In this document: one piece after another, positions 1-5,464 of the stretch | Layout of the letters: the number at the start of each line of letters is the position of its first letter | Numbering within the stretch: position 1 is the stretch's first letter | Assembly: GCA_937930275.1 (NCBI GenBank) | Contig: CALGLM010000027.1 | Location: 1 to 5,464 of the forward strand | From: an uncultured Ignavibacteria bacterium | GTDB lineage: Bacteria > Bacteroidota > Ignavibacteria > Ignavibacteriales > Melioribacteraceae | Direction of reading: 5' to 3' | DNA: 5,464 bases | Made by a program: the position numbers and the translations under genes | The notes under the pieces: generated by a model | Told to the model about the DNA's origin: nothing | What the model saw: the letters and a program-made list of their open reading frames with translations, nothing else | Database searches by the model: none

Positions 1-801
1 TATGATAATGCTTCAGTAAAAATGCAGCCATATTTGGGGTACTATTATTTTAATAGAAAAGAATTGACTGAACTAATTTTACCGTATCCTTCCGGCTCGT
101 CACAATTGCACAAAGATCATTTTGACAAAAATTTCTTTAAGTTATATTTTTGTAATTCAAAAGATACTACTTCACTAAAAATTTATATAACAAAAGTAGA
201 TGATTCTTCAATTTCTAACCAACCCTATCCGTTAAACGACTTTGTACAATTTGGGGCTGCAATAGATTTAAATGGGGAATATTTCAGCGAGTTTAAAATT
301 AATTCCGATAACGAATTAAATTATTTACCCTTGAGTATTATAAATAAAAACAAAGAAGCTTTAACTATATTTGGTGAAAATTACCTTTCGGAAGATTACC
401 AGGATTTTACGATCGGAATTAAAGATAATAAGGGAAAGATTATTTTTGCTCCGTTTGCAATTAATGAAAATATGGAAAATAATTTAGTTTTAATAATTGG
501 GAAAAGAAATCTTATTAATAGCATTAAAGAAGTTCCGACAACATTTATTGTAAGTCAAAATTTCCCAAATCCATTTAACCCAAATACAAGTATAAATGTT
601 TTATTACCCACAGAAAGTAATTTGACCATAAATGTATATAATTCGATAGGTAAACAAGTTTCACAAATTTATAACGGCTATTTAAAATCAGGCAGTTATA
701 ATTTTAATTTTGACGGTACTAATTTATCTTCGGGTGTTTATTACTATAGCGTGACCACGGACTATGGTTCAATTAACAAGAAGATGTTACTTCTTAAATA
801 G
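1..801 (+). CDS. Secreted protein with T9SS type A C-terminal sorting domain (3' part, 5' end missing)
   Basis: The frame is open from base 1 (Y-D-N-A-S-V-K before the first ATG at 22), and no ribosome binding site precedes that ATG. I therefore read this as the last 266 codons of a longer gene rather than a gene starting at 22. From about residue 185 of the visible part comes a type IX secretion sorting domain. It starts with the linker motif SQNFPNPFNP (about 553-582), continues through beta-strand segments with 'LTINVYNSIGKQV' and 'LSSGVYYYSV', and ends in 'KKMLLLK'. In this family the domain directs export across the outer membrane by the T9SS and is then cleaved, often leaving the cargo surface-attached or released. 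The first ~180 residues contain 'MQPYLGYYYFN', which resembles the 'P-x-x-GY' segment often seen before sorting domains in Ignavibacteria-type secreted proteins. That likeness is from memory. No catalytic motif is visible, so the function of the cargo cannot be given. The stop is TAG at 799-801. Confidence 0.85.
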   Translation, partial: YDNASVKMQPYLGYYYFNRKELTELILPYPSGSSQLHKDHFDKNFFKLYFCNSKDTTSLKIYITKVDDSSISNQPYPLNDFVQFGAAIDLNGEYFSEFKINSDNELNYLPLSIINKNKEALTIFGENYLSEDYQDFTIGIKDNKGKIIFAPFAINENMENNLVLIIGKRNLINSIKEVPTTFIVSQNFPNPFNPNTSINVLLPTESNLTINVYNSIGKQVSQIYNGYLKSGSYNFNFDGTNLSSGVYYYSVTTDYGSINKKMLLLK

Positions 802-832
802 AAGATCGTTGTTCTTTATCAATCTTCTTTTT
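800..832 (+). terminator. Possible weak intrinsic terminator after the T9SS cargo gene
   Basis: AGAAGAT (800-806) pairs with ATCTTCT (822-828) around a 15-base loop, and five T's follow at 828-832. The stem is short, AT-rich and overlaps the stop codon, so its strength is doubtful. The position, right at the end of the gene, suits a terminator. Confidence 0.4.
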
Positions 833-1082
833 GGTCTGCGTACTTATTACTTTATTTTTATTACTCAATACGAACGCATAACTTTCCTCACATTGTTCCC
901 TTAAACGATTAAGTGACAAAATAAAAGTCAAGTCATTTATTTTTAATATTAAGAAATTGTTAAATAGATCACATTTTACAAAATATGACAATTTTTTGTG
1001 AAACAAAGCCATATCTTTACCGTCATAATAAATGAAAAATCACAAGATTATTTAATTATTAACAAACTAAACAAAGGGTGAC
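833..1082. other. Intergenic leader upstream of the TonB receptor operon
   Basis: About 250 bases without a convincing gene. It should contain the promoter of the receptor/lipoprotein operon. The best visible candidate is TATCTTTA at 1012-1019, seven of eight matches to the Bacteroidota -7 box TAnnTTTG. The nearest upstream TTTG (995-998) is only 13 bases away rather than about 19, so the call is weak. A small inverted repeat, TTTGT-GAA-ACAAA (995-1007), lies just before it, and another, ATTTT-AC-AAAAT, lies at 973-984. Either could be an operator, or chance in AT-rich DNA. The start codon at 1083 is preceded by AAAGGG (1073-1078), a modest Shine-Dalgarno. No tRNA or riboswitch fold was recognised. 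Confidence 0.45.
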
Positions 1083-3464
1083 ATGTTAATTTTCAAAATC
1101 AAACACTCTCGATTATTGGGAGTAATTTTATTTCTTCTAATCGCAAGTAGCATATTTGCTACACCCGCTTTATCGGGCACTATAAGCGGTTTTGTACATG
1201 ACGAAACGAACGGAGAAGCACTTATAGGTGCTAATGTTTACATTAAAGAATTAAACACGGGAAGCACAACTAATAACAGCGGTTATTTTGTAATACCCGG
1301 ACTAAAAGACGGAAATTATACTTTAGTTGTTAGTTATATCGGTTATAAAACTACCGAAATGAAAGTGGAATTAAAAGTCGGTGCAAAAACAAACTTTAAA
1401 ATTCAACTTAAACCGGATGTTCTTAAAACCGGTGAGATAATAGTTACGGGAGATTCTGTAAGGACTATTGAAAAATTGTTTATTAAACCGGTTTCTAAAA
1501 TGGAGTTTTCGCAAAAGCAAATAAATGCTATTCCCAAAATGGTAGAAGCAGATTTATTACGCGCATTGCAAACTGTTCCGGGCATAACTGCACTTTCCGA
1601 TTTTAGCAGTGCTTTATATGTAAGAGGAGGTACTCCGGACCAAAATTTATATTTAATTGACGGGACTGATGTTTATAATCCCGAACACGCTTTTGGTATT
1701 TTTTCTACATTTAACACAAATGCTATTAAAAAAGTTGATTTATCGAAAGGCGGATTTGGTGCAGAGTACGGAGGTCGGTTATCTTCCGTAATGGATGTTA
1801 CAAATTTAGACGGGAACAGAAACAATTTCCAGGGAATTGTTAATATCAGCCTTCTTTCCGCTTCAACAACATTGCAAATGCCGATTGGCGAAATAGGTTC
1901 TGTAAGCGGCAGTTTACGCAGAACTTATATTGACCAAACTTATGCGCGTTGGGTTGATGAAATTCCAGATTACTACTTTTATGACGGAAATTTAAAAGGA
2001 TTTTTTGATTTATCCGAAAACGACAAACTAACTTTCAGCTTCTTTAAAAGTCAAGATAATTTGGATTATCGATATGATAAAGAAAAAGAATCTATGCGAT
2101 TTTTATACGATTGGGGAAATACAACCGGCAGTTTAAACTGGAAACATATTTTTAATCCTCAACTATTTGCAAGTTTTTGGGTAACATTATCACGATTTGA
2201 ATCGCATTTTTCGTTTGATGATATTTATAACATGAAAGAAAAGAACTATCTTTCCGATTATGCTTTTAAGGGTGCATTAGAGTATTACTATTCAAGCAGC
2301 TTAAACTTTAAATTTGGTATTGAGCAAAAATTATTGCACGGTTTATACGAATTTTCATGGGATAACGGACTTGTTGACATTAATAAAAACAGACAATTTA
2401 CCACATCTTATTTTAGTATAAACTATAAACCTATAAAAGATTTGGATGTTGAACTCGGAATAAGACATAATTATTTTAACAGTGAAAAGAAGTATTCGGA
2501 CTTTGACCCAAGATTTTCTATAAAATATAGATTAACGGATAAAAGTAATGTGAAGTTTGCAACAGGCATTTATCATCAGTACTTAAATAGAATACCGCGC
2601 TTGTTTTTTGCAAGTATTTGGACAACGGCTGACGAATATACAAAAGGTTCCGAATCGAAGCATTTTATATTAAGTTATCAAAGAGAGTTGGGTGATGTAG
2701 TTCAATTTGAGACAGAATTATATTATAAGACCTATAAAAATATTTACTCGTATAACACCACTTTTAATGCTACAGTTAGTCCAACGGAATTTAGCGAAAA
2801 CGGTTATCCGGTATATCGCTCATCCGAAGGTTTATTTAATGAAGGGGACGGAAAATCATATGGAATTGAGTTTTTATTAAGGAAAGAAGTAGGAGCAATT
2901 ACCGGTTGGATTTCTTATTCGCTTTCAAAAACTGAATATACATTTACCGATATTAATCAAGGTAATAAATTTGTTCCCCGACATGATAGAACTTCGGTTA
3001 TTAATTTAGTTCTTAATAGCGATTTAAATAGCATATTTTCGGGTAAGTGGAATGAAGCTGAAGAAAATTCGGATTCAAAATGGTTGATAGGAATTAATTT
3101 TATTTATTCTACAGGTCAGCCGATTACAACTCCGGGCTCGGCTTATTATAGTAATACATTACCTGATTGGACAATGCTTGTACCCGGGAAAGAAAAAATT
3201 GACGGATATAATTTGTATCCGGCAGAAATTAACGGGTTCAAACTTCCTCCGTATATTAGAATGGACTTGAGTATAACTTACGAAAAAAATTATGCCACTT
3301 GGTCAATTGCTCCGTATTTACAAATAATTAATATCGGTAATCGTAAAAACACTTGGTTTGTTACATATAATCAAGAATATAAAGAAGATGTGATTACCCA
3401 AAAAATAGAAAAAGTAAATATGCTTCCGTTATTGCCCAGTTTAGGCGTAACTATTAAATTTTAA
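1083..3464 (+). CDS. TonB-dependent outer-membrane receptor with N-terminal carboxypeptidase-regulatory-like domain
   Basis: The protein has 793 residues and is complete. A basic start and hydrophobic stretch (residues 1 to about 26, 'LLGVILFLLIASSIFA') form a signal peptide. Residues ~33-110 are a CarboxypepD_reg-like beta-sandwich ('GTISGFVHDETNGEALIGANV', 'GYFVIPGLKDGNYTL', 'SYIGYKT'). 'EIIVTGD' at 118-124 is a likely TonB-box/linker. Residues ~140-240 are the plug domain, with 'LYVRGGTPDQNLYLIDG' (178-194), 'VYNPEHAFGIFS' and 'GGFGAEYGGRLSSV'. The remainder is a beta-barrel rich in Tyr, Phe and Trp that ends in a terminal Phe (GVTIKF), as BAM-inserted proteins do. Such receptors import large or scarce substrates such as siderophores, cofactors or oligomers, using TonB-ExbBD energy; the substrate here is not readable. 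There is no STN signalling domain and the protein is shorter than SusC-type receptors, and no SusD follows. It is the first gene of an operon with the DUF4249-like lipoprotein 14 bases downstream. ATG at 1083 is chosen because it directly precedes the signal peptide and has AAAGGG upstream. Confidence 0.93.
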   Translation: MLIFKIKHSRLLGVILFLLIASSIFATPALSGTISGFVHDETNGEALIGANVYIKELNTGSTTNNSGYFVIPGLKDGNYTLVVSYIGYKTTEMKVELKVGAKTNFKIQLKPDVLKTGEIIVTGDSVRTIEKLFIKPVSKMEFSQKQINAIPKMVEADLLRALQTVPGITALSDFSSALYVRGGTPDQNLYLIDGTDVYNPEHAFGIFSTFNTNAIKKVDLSKGGFGAEYGGRLSSVMDVTNLDGNRNNFQGIVNISLLSASTTLQMPIGEIGSVSGSLRRTYIDQTYARWVDEIPDYYFYDGNLKGFFDLSENDKLTFSFFKSQDNLDYRYDKEKESMRFLYDWGNTTGSLNWKHIFNPQLFASFWVTLSRFESHFSFDDIYNMKEKNYLSDYAFKGALEYYYSSSLNFKFGIEQKLLHGLYEFSWDNGLVDINKNRQFTTSYFSINYKPIKDLDVELGIRHNYFNSEKKYSDFDPRFSIKYRLTDKSNVKFATGIYHQYLNRIPRLFFASIWTTADEYTKGSESKHFILSYQRELGDVVQFETELYYKTYKNIYSYNTTFNATVSPTEFSENGYPVYRSSEGLFNEGDGKSYGIEFLLRKEVGAITGWISYSLSKTEYTFTDINQGNKFVPRHDRTSVINLVLNSDLNSIFSGKWNEAEENSDSKWLIGINFIYSTGQPITTPGSAYYSNTLPDWTMLVPGKEKIDGYNLYPAEINGFKLPPYIRMDLSITYEKNYATWSIAPYLQIINIGNRKNTWFVTYNQEYKEDVITQKIEKVNMLPLLPSLGVTIKF

Positions 3465-3467
3465 GTT

Positions 3468-3473
3468 AGGAGA
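3468..3473 (+). promoter_or_regulatory. Strong Shine-Dalgarno of the lipoprotein gene
   Basis: AGGAGA lies five bases before the ATG at 3479, in the 14-base gap after the receptor stop. It fixes the start of the lipoprotein and suggests independent, efficient initiation within one transcript. Confidence 0.75.
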
Positions 3474-3478
3474 ACAAA

Positions 3479-4360
3479 ATGAGTTTAACAAAAAGATTTT
3501 TAGCATTTATTATTTTCGCCGTAGCTGCTTTGGTAGGTTGTGGAGACCCAAATGTTGAAATAGATGACTCGCAGTATCAGCCTAAAATTGTGGTAGAAGG
3601 TTATTTGTTTGCCGGCGAAACCGTAAAAGATATTAAGATTTCGCGTAATTTTAGAATAGGCGAAAAAGTTACGATTGAGGGATTACGTTTAGATCCGGTA
3701 ACCAATAATGTTATTGTCACTTTAAATGACATTCCTTTATCCTTTGATCCTATTACAAAATCATATTATAACAATAATATATTTGTCGAATACAATAAGA
3801 CCTACACAATAATAATTTCTGCAGTAATAAACGGTACTTCGGTAACTGCAAAATCCGTTACAACAACACCGGCAAAAGGATTTAAATTAGTCAATAAAGA
3901 TTTGGGAACAATAAGATATAATATTGACGAAGGTAAGTTTTATTATTACTCTTCTCCGGGTACCAATTTTTATGCTTTTTCGTTTTTAGCGGATTCTGCT
4001 TCCGTAAATAACTTTATATACGATAACACATTATATCCGGGTTTAAAACCTAAAGAAGTTCAAGATAATATGAATATGTTTTATTATCAGGGAATTTTTA
4101 TAACTGATATAAATTCATATCAAACAACAACTTTTACTTATAAATTACAACCGTTTGATGCTTGGTTTTACAGCAAGTATAGAGTAATTGCTTATGCAGG
4201 TGATCAAAATTTCCGCTCATACGTTTTTACGGCTAAAAACGTACAGGAATTTGATGGTAACTTTCATGAGCCGAAAATTCTGTTTGTCGGAGACGGAATC
4301 GGTGTTTTTGCTTCTGCAATCAGGGATACTGCAACTTTTACTTTAGTTCCTGCTAATTAA
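3479..4360 (+). CDS. DUF4249-like outer-membrane lipoprotein, partner of the TonB receptor
   Basis: The protein has 293 residues and is complete. The N-terminus is a lipoprotein signal: K-R, a hydrophobic core 'FLAFIIFAVAALVG', then the lipobox L-V-G-C with the lipidated cysteine at residue 21. After 'GDPNVEIDD' comes 'PKIVVEGYLFAGETVKDIKISR' (about 35-56), the opening of DUF4249 proteins as I know the family. A beta-sandwich-like part follows, including 'KSYYNNNIFVEYNKTYTIIISA' (94-115) and 'SVTAKSVTTTPAKGF' (121-135). The C-terminal half contains 'NFRSYVFTAKNV' (244-255), and near the end 'FVGDGIGVFASAIRDTATFTLVP' (269-291) resembles the family's 'gGiGvFga' closing motif. DUF4249 genes are typically found directly after TonB-dependent receptors in Bacteroidota, as here. 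By analogy with SusD-like lipoproteins it may cap the receptor or bind its substrate on the outer membrane, but that role is inferred and no substrate can be named. The family assignment is by recalled motif pattern and the length fits. Without it, 'lipoprotein of unknown function' still holds. Confidence 0.85.
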   Translation: MSLTKRFLAFIIFAVAALVGCGDPNVEIDDSQYQPKIVVEGYLFAGETVKDIKISRNFRIGEKVTIEGLRLDPVTNNVIVTLNDIPLSFDPITKSYYNNNIFVEYNKTYTIIISAVINGTSVTAKSVTTTPAKGFKLVNKDLGTIRYNIDEGKFYYYSSPGTNFYAFSFLADSASVNNFIYDNTLYPGLKPKEVQDNMNMFYYQGIFITDINSYQTTTFTYKLQPFDAWFYSKYRVIAYAGDQNFRSYVFTAKNVQEFDGNFHEPKILFVGDGIGVFASAIRDTATFTLVPAN

Positions 4361-4390
4361 TTATTGGCAAATAATAAAACATACATAATT

Positions 4391-4436
4391 AAAAAAAAGA
4401 GCTTACAAGTTATTTAACCTTGTAAGCTCTTTTCTT
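4391..4436. terminator. Strong bidirectional intrinsic terminator between convergent genes
   Basis: AAAAGAGCTTACAAG (4395-4409) and CTTGTAAGCTCTTTT (4419-4433) form a perfect 15-bp stem around a 9-base loop. On the plus strand the T-run continues as TTTTCTT. On the minus strand the A8 run at 4391-4398 becomes a U8 tail. It lies 30 bases after the lipoprotein stop, and transcripts of the histidine kinase reach it from the other side after about 170 untranslated bases. It can therefore end both units. Confidence 0.9.
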
Positions 4437-4608
4437 ATAAATATATTTAAAATATAACAACTTTTAATACTATAAACATTTAATTCGTATAAAATAAATT
4501 ATTTATATTTACTTAACGTATACTATCTCAAACCTTAATTCATATTACCTAATATTTACTTGCCGGAAGGGACTATATTATATTAAGTATTTTTGAACAG
4601 ACTAATTA
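4437..4608. other. AT-rich convergent intergenic spacer
   Basis: About 170 bases between the terminator and the stop of the minus-strand kinase. I see no open frame of note, no RNA fold and no second terminator. A short GC-richer patch (CTTGCCGGAAGG, about 4559-4570) is the only compositional break. On the kinase transcript this is 3' untranslated sequence. Confidence 0.5.
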
Positions 4609-5416
4609 TTATATTGTTGTAGCTTTTAAAAGTCTAATTGTAAATTTAGAGCCTTTTTCGGGTTCACTTTCACAGGAAATCTGTCCCCCGTTTTTTTCAA
4701 TCAGTTCTTTGCATATTATTAAACCCAAGCCGCTCCCTTTTTCATTGCGTGTGCCAAGTTCGGAAACATGCAGCATCGGATTAAATAACATTCCTCTTGT
4801 TTTTTCATCCATTCCTTTCCCTTCATCAACTATACTTATTTCAATATAATCTTCTTTCTTTTCTCCGTCAATATAAATTGATTTACCGGGATATGTAAAT
4901 TTTATAGCATTAGAAAGTAAATTCCTAATTATTGAAGATATCATATTTTGATCTGCATTAACATATAGGGCTTTTTGTATGTTGTTAACTACTTTAATAT
5001 TTTTATTTGCCGTATTAGCGCGTAAAATATAAATAGCTGATTCAATTACGGCATTTATGTCAAAATCTTCAAATTCGGGAATTATTGTACCTCTTTCAAT
5101 CCTTGACCATTCTAATAGATTTTCCAACAAATTATAAATATTTTTTGCAGCTTCATTAATTTTTTGCGAATATGTCCTAATTTCTTCTTTAGTTAGCTCT
5201 TCAATATCTTCCACTAAATAATCGGAAAAGCCTATCAATCCGGTAAAAGGACTTCTTAAATCATGTGCTATTATAGAAAATAATTTATCTTTGGCTTTAT
5301 TTATGCTTTTTAATTCTTCTTCGCTTTCAACAAGTTGTTTATTAACTTTTGCAAGTTCTCTTACATAATTTTTTAATTGTTGTTCGGCTTTTTTTGTCTC
5401 CGTAATATCTCTTAAT
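4609..5416 (-). CDS. PAS-linked sensor histidine kinase, 5' end missing (contig edge/adapter)
   Basis: The visible protein has 268 residues counted from the last genomic codon (5413-5415). It begins 'LRDITETKKAEQQL', the typical end of a PAS/PAC domain, followed by a charged coiled-coil linker (about 14-45). The H-box 'FSIIAHDLRSPF' has the phosphoacceptor His at residue 51 (codon 5263-5265). The second DHp helix is 'LLENLLEWSRIERG' (about 96-109). The HATPase domain is complete: N-box 'NLLSNAIKFT' (165-174), G1 'DEGKG' (197-201), F-box 'LF' (210-211) and G2 'GSGLGL' (227-232). The protein ends just after it with no receiver domain. It autophosphorylates the His and passes phosphate to a response regulator, which is not in the window. 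No membrane segment is visible, but the sensing part is missing. A TTG start at 5236-5238 would remove the H-box, so it is not the true start. The frame runs on through the adapter at 5417-5464, which must be excluded. It is convergent with the receptor operon, so not co-transcribed with it. Confidence 0.93.
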
Positions 5417-5464
5417 AGATCGGAAGAGCGTCGTGTAGGGAAAGAGTGTAGATCTCGGTGGTCG
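5417..5464. other. Illumina TruSeq adapter remnant (not genomic)
   Basis: The sequence begins AGATCGGAAGAGCGTCGTG and continues to the window end. All 48 bases agree with the reverse complement of the Illumina universal adapter as I know it. It is much richer in G and C than the neighbouring DNA and begins abruptly inside the kinase gene. This is read-through that survived trimming and was assembled at the contig edge. Confidence 0.97.

Noticed and set aside
969..1001. TCACA (969-973) and TGTGA (997-1001), considered as a CRP/FNR-type site
   Set aside because: The half-sites are in the wrong order (TCACA before TGTGA) and 23 bases apart, whereas the CRP site is TGTGA-N6-TCACA.
794..1012. Minus-strand open frame of 72 codons in the leader, starting MALFHKKLSYF
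   Set aside because: It has no recognisable domain and only a poor ribosome binding site (GGTAAAG). It overlaps the end of the upstream gene and the putative promoter of the receptor, and its Lys/Asn/Leu/Phe-rich composition is expected of AT-rich non-coding DNA. Conservation in related genomes would reopen it.
1403..1585. Minus-strand open frame of 60 codons inside the TonB receptor gene
   Set aside because: It lies wholly within the plug-domain coding region, has no ribosome binding site or recognisable motif, and is a shadow of the real gene.
1083..4360. Receptor and lipoprotein considered as a SusC/SusD polysaccharide utilisation locus
   Set aside because: The receptor is shorter than SusC proteins, the lipoprotein is far shorter than SusD and lacks its helical repeat character, and no glycan-degrading enzyme is nearby.
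4441..4608. AT-rich spacer considered as a small RNA gene or second terminator
   Set aside because: No stable stem with a T-run and no promoter-like pair were found. The only GC-richer patch (4559-4570) forms just a few base pairs.

Overview
The window is AT-rich (by eye about one-third G+C) and looks like a contig from a low-GC member of the Bacteroidota/Ignavibacteriota (former Chlorobi group). The evidence is a type IX secretion (T9SS) C-terminal sorting domain of the 'SQNFPNPFNP' kind, a TonB-dependent receptor with an N-terminal carboxypeptidase-regulatory-like domain, a DUF4249-type lipoprotein, and a PAS-linked histidine kinase with the 'FSIIAHDLRSPF' H-box common in that group. The taxon is inferred from protein style; no rRNA or marker gene is present.

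Layout. Bases 1-801 (+) hold the 3' part of a secreted T9SS cargo protein whose 5' end lies outside the window. A weak hairpin with a T-run sits at its stop codon, followed by a leader of about 280 bases with no convincing gene. Bases 1083-3464 (+) encode a complete 793-residue TonB-dependent outer-membrane receptor. After a 14-base gap with a strong Shine-Dalgarno, 3479-4360 (+) encode a complete 293-residue DUF4249-like lipoprotein. The two form an evident two-gene operon, probably an outer-membrane uptake or sensing complex of unknown substrate. A strong hairpin at 4395-4433, usable in both directions, closes the operon. A gene-free AT-rich spacer follows to 4608. A sensor histidine kinase runs convergently on the minus strand, with its stop at 4609-4611. 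It is cut off at the right edge, where only the end of a PAS domain, the dimerisation/phosphoacceptor helices and the full ATPase domain remain.

The last 48 bases (5417-5464) are not genomic. They match an Illumina TruSeq adapter as I know it, so real sequence ends at about 5416. The kinase frame stays open through the adapter, so an automatic gene call would gain a false N-terminal peptide.

I see no mobile element, CRISPR array, tRNA or rRNA. Apart from the little-characterised receptor/DUF4249 pair there is no sign of a new biological system.
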